From Micromonospora andamanensis (lineage in GTDB: Bacteria; Actinomycetota; Actinomycetes; Mycobacteriales; Micromonosporaceae), in the NCBI RefSeq assembly GCF_016863495.1, contig NZ_BOOZ01000026.1, positions 61,254 to 125,253 of the forward strand: a stretch of DNA of 64,000 nucleotides. The letters are read 5' to 3'. Position numbers and translations under genes: made by a program. Below the pieces are notes generated by a model, which worked only from the letters and a program-made list of their open reading frames with translations, had not been told where the DNA came from and did no database searches. Within the stretch, counting starts at the first letter, position 1, and every line of letters starts with the position of its first letter. Below, piece after piece: positions 1 through 7,290 of the stretch.

Positions 1-195
1 TCGACCGGGATCAACATCAGCCACTACCAGGTCGGCCTGCCCGACCCGCACCCGATCGACACCGCCTGGAACACGCTGCTGGGCACCGCGATATGCCCGG
101 GCGGCGAGGTGAGCAGCCGCTCGGCGGAGGCCGTGGCGTCGTTGCCCCGCGTGACCCGGATGCCGGGCAACAACGCGGCTGTGCCGGTGCTCTGA
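1..195 (+). CDS. C-terminal fragment of an unrecognised protein (5' end outside window)
   Basis: An open frame runs from the first base to a TGA at 193-195 and encodes 64 residues, ending in NNAAVPVL. Codon use with G/C in third positions fits a real gene. The fragment contains a CPGG stretch and many His/Pro residues near its start, but I do not recognise a family. The start lies upstream of the window. It points toward the thioesterase remnant that follows. Confidence 0.5.
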   Translation, partial: STGINISHYQVGLPDPHPIDTAWNTLLGTAICPGGEVSSRSAEAVASLPRVTRMPGNNAAVPVL

Positions 196-390
196 GTCCC
201 GTCCGGACGTCGGCCCGTTCCCCCGCCGTGCGCGGGCTGCGGCGGGCCGGCGTCCGGCGGGTCTCCCAGTTCGACGACCATGCCGGTGCCGACGGCCAGA
301 ACCGCACGTACCTCGGCCAGCCTGGACAACGACAGCGATCACACCCCTACCCGGCTCACACGGTGGGACCGCGCCGTGGCGCCGGCCGAC
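196..390. other. Intergenic, no gene recognised
   Basis: Neither strand here shows a frame with convincing codon use or a recognisable family. It lies between the end of an unknown gene and a degraded thioesterase tail, so it may be decayed coding DNA. Confidence 0.4.
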
Positions 391-566
391 GTGGCCACCG
401 CCCACCTGGTCATGGTCACCGTCGACGACGAGGGCGTACCCGGCCGGTGCCGCCGCTGCCGCCCCAGACCGACGGCGATCGACGCCGCTACCGCGAGGCA
501 CAGATCCGTCGCGAACACCGACTGGCCCTGCGGCCGGCTCTGCTCGACGGGACCGGGGAGCGCTGA
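391..566 (+). pseudogene. Remnant of a 4HBT/acyl-CoA thioesterase C-terminus, frameshifted
   Basis: The frame from 391 reads ATAHLVMVTVDDEG. After a frameshift near 430-440, the next frame continues PPLPPQTDGDRRRYREAQ and ends at a TGA at 564-566. Joined, these match the usual end of hotdog-fold acyl-CoA thioesterases: the last strand with HLVMV, then a Pro-rich linker and an Arg-rich tail. No matching N-terminal half precedes it, so the gene is truncated as well as frameshifted. The family assignment is from memory of the motif, not a search. Confidence 0.5.
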
Positions 567-595
567 AGTGTGCTGCGGTGCCAGGTCGACAGGCA

Positions 596-1603
596 CTACT
601 CGAACGCGCTGCTGTAGGCGTTGATGGCGGGCTGGCCGCCGAGGTGGGCGTACAGGACGTTCGAGTCGCGGGGGATGTCCCGCTCGCGGACCAGGTCGAT
701 CAGCCCGGCCATCGACTTGCCTTCGTACACCGGGTCGATGATCATGCCTTCGAGCCGGCCGGTGAGCCGGATCGCGTCCAGAGTGGACTGGACGGGGACG
801 CCGTAGCGGTCGCCGGCCCAGCCCGCGAGCACGGTGATCTCGTCGTCGCGCAGCTCACGGCCGAGGCCGATCAGCTCGGCGGTGTTGCGGGCGATCTTCG
901 CCACCTGGGCCCGGGTTTCGTCGATCGTGGCAGAGGCGTCGATGCCGAGCACGCGCCGCGGCCGGTCCTGACCGGCGAAACCGGCGATCATGCCGGCGTG
1001 GGTGCTGCCGGTCACGCTGCACACGATGACCGTGTCGAAGAAGACACCGAGTTCCTGCTCCTGGCGCTGCACCTCGTAGGCCCAGTTCGCGAAGCCGAGG
1101 CCGCCGAGCGGGTGGTCGGACGCGCCAGCCGGTATCGCATACGGCGTGCCGCCGGCGGCGCGGACGTCCTCGATCGCCAGGTGCCAGCTCTGTTTGAAGC
1201 CGATACCGAAGCCCTCCCGCGCCATGCGTACGTCGGCGCCCATGATCCGTGACAGCAGGATGTTGCCGACCTTGTCGTTGGCCGGGTCCGGCCAGTCCAC
1301 CCAGTTCTCCTGCACCAGGACCGCCTTGAGGCCGGCCCGTGCGGCGACCGCTGCCACCTGGCGGGTGTGGTTCGACTGGACGCCACCGATGCTGACAAGC
1401 GTGTCGGCGCCCTGCCTCAGCGCGTCGGGCAGCAGGTACTCCAGCTTGCGGGTCTTGTTGCCGCCGAAGGCCAGGCCGCTGTTGCAGTCCTCCCGCTTCA
1501 CCCAGACACGGGCGCCACCGAGGTGGTCGCTGAGCCGGTCCAACGGGTGGATCGGGCTGGGGCCGAACAACAGCGGGTATCGCTCGAACGCGTCGAGAGT
1601 CAC
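596..1603 (-). CDS. acdS: 1-aminocyclopropane-1-carboxylate (ACC) deaminase
   Basis: This 335-residue PLP enzyme cleaves ACC to 2-oxobutyrate and ammonia. The PLP lysine lies in GGNKTRKLEY near residue 50, and the Ser of SNHTRQ follows near residue 78. The pair that separates true ACC deaminase from D-cysteine desulfhydrase is present: Tyr-Glu in DPVYEGKS, and Leu in YAHLGG near the end. Length is typical. The GTG start at 1603 has an AAGGAG site 5 nt upstream. It lies 135 nt downstream of a GntR gene in the same direction and is probably cotranscribed with it and the hydrolase at 2488. That puts it plausibly under the operator at 3272. The usual Lrp-type AcdR partner is not present. Confidence 0.93.
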   Translation of the reverse strand: MTLDAFERYPLLFGPSPIHPLDRLSDHLGGARVWVKREDCNSGLAFGGNKTRKLEYLLPDALRQGADTLVSIGGVQSNHTRQVAAVAARAGLKAVLVQENWVDWPDPANDKVGNILLSRIMGADVRMAREGFGIGFKQSWHLAIEDVRAAGGTPYAIPAGASDHPLGGLGFANWAYEVQRQEQELGVFFDTVIVCSVTGSTHAGMIAGFAGQDRPRRVLGIDASATIDETRAQVAKIARNTAELIGLGRELRDDEITVLAGWAGDRYGVPVQSTLDAIRLTGRLEGMIIDPVYEGKSMAGLIDLVRERDIPRDSNVLYAHLGGQPAINAYSSAFE

Positions 1604-1738
1604 TGCAACTCCTTCGTCGGAGTGGTCAAGGTGGTGGTCGGAGGCAGCGCTGGCGTGCCGGCGCGCCGGACGACAGCGTCAGCCAGCGGAACAGCGAGTC
1701 CTCGAGGGCCGTCCGCCGGCCAGGGGGCCCACAGGCGC

Positions 1739-2407
1739 CTACCGGTCGGGCGCCTCGACATCGAACAGGGGATCCAGGCTCAGCCAGTTCTCCCGGGCGG
1801 CGAGCGCGGCCCGCTCCACATCGCGGGCCTCACACAGATCGATGATGCGTTCGTGCAGGGCCACGGAGTCGCGCCCACTGAGCGAGGAGAATCTGAGGCG
1901 TTCGAGGCGTCGCAGCATCGGCGTGAACTGCTCCAGCACCGAGCGGATCGCCGAATTGGCGGCGGCGGTCACCGCGACTCCGTGGAATTCGTCGTCCGAG
2001 GCAATTGCGGCATCGACATCGCCCGCCTGAAGGGCCGCCGCGAACCGCCGGTTGGCGTCCCGCATGGCCTCGATCTCCGCCGCGGAAAAGTTGGGCACCG
2101 CCTCGCGTACGGCCAGCTCGTGCATTGCCGCGGTGACCGACTGCGCCGCCCTCGCGGCCTGGACATCCAGCGGAGTGACCATCGTGTAACGGCCGGGCTT
2201 GGTCTGCACGAGGCCGGCCTCCTCCAGCCGCGCCAACGCCTCCCGCACCGGCGTGCGGCTGACACCCAGCCACTGCGCCAGTTCACCGTCGTTGAGTCGT
2301 TCCCCCGGCGCCAGTGTGCCGTCGACGATTGCGTCCCGGATCGACCGGTACGCGTTCTCCCGCAGCAGGGCTCGCGGAATCATTCCCACACGCTCGGGGA
2401 TCGGCAT
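1739..2407 (-). CDS. GntR-family (FCD/FadR-type) transcriptional regulator
   Basis: This 222-residue regulator has an N-terminal winged helix (about residues 10-75, with GVSRTPVREALARLEEAG) and a C-terminal all-helical FCD ligand domain ending in ARENWLSLDPLF. FCD domains usually sense small organic acids, often through a metal. I chose the ATG at 2407 because GGAG lies 8 nt upstream; a second ATG at 2383 has a weaker site. It sits between the hydrolase and acdS genes, both in the same direction. The start region carries an inverted repeat and a TGCAACATA half-site like the palindrome at 3272, which suggests autoregulation of the set. Confidence 0.88.
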   Translation of the reverse strand: MPIPERVGMIPRALLRENAYRSIRDAIVDGTLAPGERLNDGELAQWLGVSRTPVREALARLEEAGLVQTKPGRYTMVTPLDVQAARAAQSVTAAMHELAVREAVPNFSAAEIEAMRDANRRFAAALQAGDVDAAIASDDEFHGVAVTAAANSAIRSVLEQFTPMLRRLERLRFSSLSGRDSVALHERIIDLCEARDVERAALAARENWLSLDPLFDVEAPDR

Positions 2408-2429
2408 GCAACATACTCCACACTGCATG
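2405..2429. promoter_or_regulatory. Inverted repeat over the GntR start (possible operator)
   Basis: CATGCA (2405-2410) and TGCATG (2424-2429) are inverted, 13 nt apart. The left part contains TGCAACATA (2407-2415), 8 of 9 bases matching the half-site at 3272. It overlaps the start codon and RBS of the regulator, so binding would block its own expression. This is inference from similarity only. Confidence 0.35.
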
Positions 2430-2487
2430 TGGCCTGGTGTCAACGAGTCACGGGCCACTGCGGAAGTGCTGGTGGCGGTGGGCGGAG

Positions 2488-3195
2488 TCAGCGAGTGCCG
2501 GCGGCGTTCTGCGCGGCGCTGACGATCACGTCGGAGACGACGTCGGGCTGGGTGGCGAACAGGGCGTGGCTGGCCGAGACGTTTGTGATCTTCGCGTTGA
2601 TGCGCTTGGCCATGTGCTGCAACATCGCCTGGTCGAAGGCCCTGTCCTCGGTGGCGATGACCGCCCAGCTCGGCTTGTCGCGCCAGGCGGCGCGCCGCAC
2701 CGGCGTCGCGAACGCCGCCATGTTGACGGGCACCTGCGAGTCACGGAGGAAGGCGGCGTCGGCGTCGCTGGCATCCGCGGCGAACCCGGCCTTGAACGTG
2801 TCGGCGTTGAGGAAGCCGTAGCCGTCCTCGGCGACGTCGATGACGAAGTCGGGTGTCGCGGCGAACCCGTCGTACTGCTGGGCGGTGGTCTCGCCCGCGT
2901 CAGGCGCCAGCGCCGACACGTAGACCAGCCCCGCGACGTTCGGGTGAACCCCCGCCTCGGTGATGACCGTGCCGCCCCAGGAGTGGCCGACGAGAATCGT
3001 CGGACCGTCCTGCCGATCCAGCACCCGCACGGTAGCCGCGACGTCGTCGTCGAGCGAGGTGAGCGGGTTCTGCACGATGGTGACCCGGTAGCCCCGGGCC
3101 GTCAGGTTGTCGTACACGCCGCGCCAGCCCGAACCATCAGCGAACGCGCCGTGCACGAGCACGACGTTCTGGATCTCTCGATCAGTAGTGCTCAT
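2488..3195 (-). CDS. Alpha/beta hydrolase (esterase-like)
   Basis: A 235-residue soluble alpha/beta-hydrolase. The oxyanion region is VLVHGAFADGSGW, the nucleophile elbow is VGHSWGGT (Ser near residue 80), and the catalytic His is in SASHALF near the C-terminus. Spacing fits the plant methylesterase/SABP2-like and EstA-like bacterial esterases; the substrate is unknown. The ATG at 3195 is preceded by a strong GGAGGGAA. Longer upstream frames lack coding character. The perfect GntR-type palindrome at 3272-3285 lies 77 nt upstream, and the GntR gene follows 80 nt downstream, so this is probably the first gene of the hydrolase-GntR-acdS transcript. Confidence 0.85.
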   Translation of the reverse strand: MSTTDREIQNVVLVHGAFADGSGWRGVYDNLTARGYRVTIVQNPLTSLDDDVAATVRVLDRQDGPTILVGHSWGGTVITEAGVHPNVAGLVYVSALAPDAGETTAQQYDGFAATPDFVIDVAEDGYGFLNADTFKAGFAADASDADAAFLRDSQVPVNMAAFATPVRRAAWRDKPSWAVIATEDRAFDQAMLQHMAKRINAKITNVSASHALFATQPDVVSDVIVSAAQNAAGTR

Positions 3196-3271
3196 GGACG
3201 TCTTCCCTCCGTCGCCGCGCCTGCTTCCGTCGGGCGGGTTCTCGGTGAGCCGGCGATCGCCGCCTCCGATG

Positions 3272-3285
3272 TGCAATATATTGCA
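3272..3285. promoter_or_regulatory. Perfect 14-bp palindrome, likely GntR/FCD operator
   Basis: TGCAATATATTGCA is a perfect palindrome and AT-rich in an otherwise GC-rich region. GntR-family FCD regulators typically bind short palindromes with an AT-rich centre. It lies upstream of the hydrolase gene and close to the only GntR gene in view. A similar half-site occurs at 2407-2415. Confidence 0.7.
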
Positions 3286-3383
3286 TGACGGTGATTCTGA
3301 GCAAGGGTTGCGGCACACCTCGGTTCGTCGTGCGGGAAGCCGCCGTCCAGTCCCCGTCCTCGGCGCACAGGCCGGCAGGGCGG

Positions 3384-3944
3384 CTACCGAGGTCGGCCGG
3401 GTAGGGCGATCTCGAAGTGGACGGTCTGATAGCTGTCGTGGTCGCCGTCGCGCGGGTCGTGGACCGGCGTGGCCATGCTCCGCCAGAACGGTTCGGCACC
3501 GTCGATGCGCGCGTCGGTGTGCAGGTAGAGCGCCTGGTACCGGGGTTGCCGGGTGACGAACTCGATCGCGAGGCCGACGAGTGCCCGGGCGAGGCCGCAG
3601 CGACGGTGTTCGGGCCGGACGTAGACCCGGAACAGCTGCGCGGTGGTGTCGTCCGGGTAGCGCTCGGTGAGGAAGCGCGGGTGGGGTGGGCTCTTGGGCC
3701 CCGCGGCGCGCACGGCTGTGGTGCCGACGACGTCGTCGCCCTTGGTCGCGACGAAGAGGGCGTGGTGTTCGGGGGTGAGGTAGGTGCCGTCGAGATCGAT
3801 GACGTCCCAGTGCCAGTCGGGCCGGTAGCCGTAGCCGAAGTCGCGGTAAAAGGTGTCGAGCATGACGCTGCGCGCTCCGTCGACGTGTCGCTTGTCGGCC
3901 GCCTGGACGTCGTACGGGCCGACGCTGTGTCGGTACTGCGGCAT
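3384..3944 (-). CDS. GNAT-family N-acetyltransferase
   Basis: This 186-residue protein has the GNAT fold. Beta-4 (QLFRVYVRP) is followed by the acetyl-CoA pyrophosphate loop EHRRCGLARAL near residues 112-122. A preceding strand reads ALFVATKGDDVVGTTAV. The acceptor is unknown. The ATG at 3944 has a strong GGAGGAAG seven nt upstream; an in-frame ATG at 3962 has no such site. Only 14 nt separate it from the ABC transporter fusion gene, so it is probably the last gene of the operon that begins at 14346. If that operon makes a metal ligand, this enzyme could modify the ligand or a degradation product. Confidence 0.85.
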   Translation of the reverse strand: MPQYRHSVGPYDVQAADKRHVDGARSVMLDTFYRDFGYGYRPDWHWDVIDLDGTYLTPEHHALFVATKGDDVVGTTAVRAAGPKSPPHPRFLTERYPDDTTAQLFRVYVRPEHRRCGLARALVGLAIEFVTRQPRYQALYLHTDARIDGAEPFWRSMATPVHDPRDGDHDSYQTVHFEIALPGRPR

Positions 3945-3958
3945 GGTTCTTCCTCCGG

Positions 3959-6349
3959 TCATGGGTTCGACGGTGCGGCGGCGGTCGCCGGATCGGTGTG
4001 GAGAAGCGCACTGGTGAGCGGGTGGTGTGCGTGGGTGAGCAGGAGCTCGGCCGGTCCGCGGTCGACCACGGCACCGTTGTCGAGTACGACGATCTGGTCG
4101 GCGAGTTGAGCCACCACGTCGCGGTCGTGGCTGATCACGATCAGGGTCAGTGCGAGGCTGCGTCGCAGGTCGTCGAGGAGTGTGAGAATGCCGTGTTGCG
4201 TGACGCTGTCGAGCCCGGCCGTCGTCTCGTCGCAGATGAGGACTCTGGGTTCGCTGGCGAGCGCGCGGGCGAGTGCCGCGCGGTGCAGCTCGCCACCGGA
4301 GAGCCGGTCGGGACGTTGGGTCACCGTGTGTTCGGCGAGACCTACCCGTTCGAGCAGATGCAGGGCGGTGCGGCGGGCCTGCTCCGGCGTGGCGTTCCGC
4401 AGCCGCCGCGCGGGGCCGGCGGTCTGGTCGAGCACCGTCCGGTAGGGGTTGAAGCTGGCGCGGGCGTCCTGGAAGACGTACTGGACTGCGCCGAGTTCGT
4501 GCGGCTGACGGCTGTCGAGGTGCGCGGCGAGGTGGTGCCCGTCGAGGGCCACCTGGCCGGTACGGGCGGGGTGCAGGCCGGCGACGCAACGGGCCAGGGT
4601 GGTCTTGCCGCTTCCGGACCGGCCGACCACGGCGAGGCACCGTCCGGCGGCGACGGCCAGGTCGATCTCGCGGATCACCTCGCGCCGCCGACCGCCGTCG
4701 CGGTGCACGGCGCTCAGACCGGTGACGCGCAGCAGCGGCCTGTCCTCACCGACCGCGGCCACCGGTCGGGCCGGTGGCGGGGCGAGCAGCTCACGGGTGT
4801 GCCGCTGTCGTGGTGCGGCGAGGACCTCGGCGGCCCGGCCGTGTTCGACGGCGGCGCCCCGGTGCAGCACGAGAATCTGGTCGGCGACGGCCCGTACGAG
4901 GTGCAGGTCGTGGCTGAGCAGGACGACGGCGATGCCCTCGCGGGCCAGTTTCGTCAGTTCCCGGGCGACGTCGTTGCGGGTGAGCGCGTCCTGTCCGGTG
5001 GTGGGTTCGTCGGCGATGAGCAGGACGGCGTGGGCCAGCAGGGCGTGCGCGATGACGAGCCGTTGCTGCTGCCCCCCGGAGAGCTGATGGGGGAAGCGGC
5101 GCAGGAACCGGCGGTCGGCAGGCAGGCTGACGCGGTCGAGGACGGCCGTCACCGCGCGCCGGTGGGCGATGCGGCTGTCGCCGGGTGCGTGGTGTCGGGC
5201 GATCTCGTGGAGCACCGCGCCGATGCGGCGTACCGGATGGAGCGCGGCGGCGGGCTGCTGGGGCACGTAGCCGGCGGTGCCGGGCACGGGCGGGGTCGCG
5301 GTCGTCACGGGCCGGCCGGCCAGGGTGACGGTGCCGGTGAGGGTGACCCCGGGGGTGACCTCACCGAGCAGGGCCCGGGCGGTGGTGGTCTTGCCGCTGC
5401 CGGATGCGCCGATGACGGCGAGGATCTCGCCGGCCTGCAGGCTGACGGAGACTCCGTCGACAAGGGTCCGGTCGACGGTGGTGGCCGTCAGGTCCTGCAC
5501 GTGCAGGAGCGGCCCGCTGACGGGTTCCCGGTCTTCGGTGGTGGCCGGCGCGGGTGGTGTTGACGGGCTGGGGACGGCACCGGAGATCAGCATCCGGTCG
5601 GTGACCAGGTTGAGACCGACGGCCAGACAGATGATCAGCGCGGCCGGCACGGCGACGGCCCAGGGCTGCAGGAACAGCCCGGTACGGTTGCGGTCCACCA
5701 TGACTGCCCAGTCCGCGGCATCGGGTGCCACCCCGATGCCCAGGAAGCTGGCGGTGGCCACCAGGTAGACGGCCCCGATGAACCGGACTCCGGCGTCGGC
5801 GAGCAGGACCCGGCGGATGCCGGTGCCGACGTAGCCGGGACCGCGCCGCCACCAGGTCTCGCGGTACAGACGCATCGCCTCCATGGCCGGCCCGTGGGCC
5901 AGCGGCAACGCGGCGGCCCGGGTGATCCGGGCGATCTCCGGCAGCCCGATGAGCGCGACGATGCCGACCAGGGTGAGGGGCCCGGGTGGCGCGGTGGCGG
6001 CCAGCAGGATCAGCAGCAGCAGCGACGGTACGGCAAGCGTCAGGTCGAGGGGACGCATGAGCAGTTCGTCGACCCACCGGCGGCGGGAGGACGCGGCCAG
6101 CAGGCCGGCCGGCACGCCGATGAGGTACGCCAGCAGCGTCGCGCCGACGGCAACCAGGACGACCGACCGGCCGCCGAGGAGGACCTGCTGGCCGACGTCG
6201 CGGCCGACGAAGTCGGTGCCCAGCACCCCGTCCCCGGAGAACGGGAAGACGCGGTCACCCGGCTCGCTGGCCAGCATCGGGCCGAACACGGCAAGCGCGA
6301 GCGGCACCGTGAGCACCGCTGCCCCGGTCAGGGTACGCAGTCGCCTCAC
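3959..6349 (-). CDS. Fused peptide/nickel-type ABC transporter: permease plus two ATPase domains
   Basis: A 796-residue protein joins three normally separate subunits. Residues about 1-270 are a DppC/NikC-type permease with several membrane segments and the EMR/ETWWRRG cytoplasmic region. Residues about 290-540 are a DppD/NikD ATPase (Walker A GASGSGKTT, signature LSGGQQQR, Walker B LLIADEPTT). Residues about 550-796 are a DppF/NikE ATPase (Walker A GRSGSGKTT, signature LSGGELHR, Walker B LICDETTAG). All key ATPase motifs are intact. The GTG start overlaps the TGA of the partner permease gene (GTGA). With the permease at 6346 and the lipoprotein at 7287 it forms a complete importer, here placed in a putative metallophore operon. 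Confidence 0.93.
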   Translation of the reverse strand: MRRLRTLTGAAVLTVPLALAVFGPMLASEPGDRVFPFSGDGVLGTDFVGRDVGQQVLLGGRSVVLVAVGATLLAYLIGVPAGLLAASSRRRWVDELLMRPLDLTLAVPSLLLLILLAATAPPGPLTLVGIVALIGLPEIARITRAAALPLAHGPAMEAMRLYRETWWRRGPGYVGTGIRRVLLADAGVRFIGAVYLVATASFLGIGVAPDAADWAVMVDRNRTGLFLQPWAVAVPAALIICLAVGLNLVTDRMLISGAVPSPSTPPAPATTEDREPVSGPLLHVQDLTATTVDRTLVDGVSVSLQAGEILAVIGASGSGKTTTARALLGEVTPGVTLTGTVTLAGRPVTTATPPVPGTAGYVPQQPAAALHPVRRIGAVLHEIARHHAPGDSRIAHRRAVTAVLDRVSLPADRRFLRRFPHQLSGGQQQRLVIAHALLAHAVLLIADEPTTGQDALTRNDVARELTKLAREGIAVVLLSHDLHLVRAVADQILVLHRGAAVEHGRAAEVLAAPRQRHTRELLAPPPARPVAAVGEDRPLLRVTGLSAVHRDGGRRREVIREIDLAVAAGRCLAVVGRSGSGKTTLARCVAGLHPARTGQVALDGHHLAAHLDSRQPHELGAVQYVFQDARASFNPYRTVLDQTAGPARRLRNATPEQARRTALHLLERVGLAEHTVTQRPDRLSGGELHRAALARALASEPRVLICDETTAGLDSVTQHGILTLLDDLRRSLALTLIVISHDRDVVAQLADQIVVLDNGAVVDRGPAELLLTHAHHPLTSALLHTDPATAAAPSNP

Positions 6350-7290
6350 CGTACGACCCCGATCCGGGGTGCGAGGCGGAACGCCACCAGGTCGGCGGCC
6401 AGGTTCACCAGCACGGTGGTGACGGCCACCAGGACGCACAGCGCCTGCACGGTGGGGATGTCGCGGGTGGCGACGGCGTCGACAAGGGCGGTGCCGAGCC
6501 CGGGGATGACGAACACCGCCTCGACGACGATGACGCCGCCGAGCAGCCAGTCGGTGGTGCGGGCGAGTTGCTGCACGACAGGTGCCAGCGCGCCGGGTAG
6601 CGCGTGGCGGAGCCAGAGCCGGCTGCCGGTGATGCCGAGCCGTCGGGCGTGGCGTACGTGCTCGCCACGCAGGGCGTCGATCATGCCGGCGCGGGTGAGG
6701 CGGCTGATCGTGCAGATCGGCCGGGCGAGCAGCACGAGCAGCGGCAGTACGAGCACGGACGGCTGGGCGAGCAGGTCGGCGCCGAACGCGGTGGGCGGTA
6801 GCCAGCCGAGTCGGACGCCGAAGACGGCGATGAGCAGGATCGCCAGGGCGAACTCGGGCACCGCGTACAGCGCGACGGACACCGCGGAGACCGTCCGGTC
6901 CAGTCGCCCGCCTTCCCGACGGGCTGCCAACATGCCCAGCGCGACGGCGAGCGGTACCAGCACGAGGAGGGTCACCGCCGCCAACAGCAGGGTCGCCCCG
7001 GCACTGTCGGCGAGGCGGTCGACGATCGGCCGCTGCGAGATCAACGAGACGCCGAGGTCGCCGCGGAGCAGGTCGGTCAGCCAGTCGAGGTAACGCTGCC
7101 AGGCCGGCCGGTCGAGGTCCAGGTCCGCCCGGATCGCGGCGATGCGGGCCGGGTCGGGCTGGTCGCCGGCGATCACCACGGCGGCATCACCGGGCAGCGC
7201 CTCGGTGAGCACGAACACGATGGCGGTGATCCCGGCGACCTGCCCGAGGCCGAGCAGCGACCGCCCGGCGGCGTAGCGGGGCAGACTCAC
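6346..7290 (-). CDS. ABC transporter permease, DppB/NikB type
   Basis: This 314-residue inner-membrane permease starts at GTG 7290, overlapping the stop of the binding protein gene (GTGA). It has an N-terminal membrane segment, a periplasmic-side loop with ADLDLDRPAWQRYLDWLTDL, and five more hydrophobic segments. The binding-protein-dependent transport motif covers RHALPGALAPVVQQLA. These are the hallmarks of the OppB/DppB/NikB family. Its last codons overlap the GTG of the fused permease-ATPase gene, so expression is translationally coupled. The substrate is probably a peptide, opine or metal chelate; the sequence alone does not decide. Confidence 0.92.
   Translation of the reverse strand: MSLPRYAAGRSLLGLGQVAGITAIVFVLTEALPGDAAVVIAGDQPDPARIAAIRADLDLDRPAWQRYLDWLTDLLRGDLGVSLISQRPIVDRLADSAGATLLLAAVTLLVLVPLAVALGMLAARREGGRLDRTVSAVSVALYAVPEFALAILLIAVFGVRLGWLPPTAFGADLLAQPSVLVLPLLVLLARPICTISRLTRAGMIDALRGEHVRHARRLGITGSRLWLRHALPGALAPVVQQLARTTDWLLGGVIVVEAVFVIPGLGTALVDAVATRDIPTVQALCVLVAVTTVLVNLAADLVAFRLAPRIGVVR

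Noticed and set aside
24..596. Minus-strand frames over the left-edge region
   Set aside because: Low-complexity Arg/Pro composition, no RBS, and they oppose a recognisable thioesterase remnant.
596..1603. Call as D-cysteine desulfhydrase
   Set aside because: The Tyr-Glu pair and the C-terminal Leu typical of ACC deaminase are present.
3998..5563. Long plus-strand open frame opposite the ABC fusion gene
   Set aside because: No recognisable motifs; the minus strand encodes clear Walker and signature motifs.
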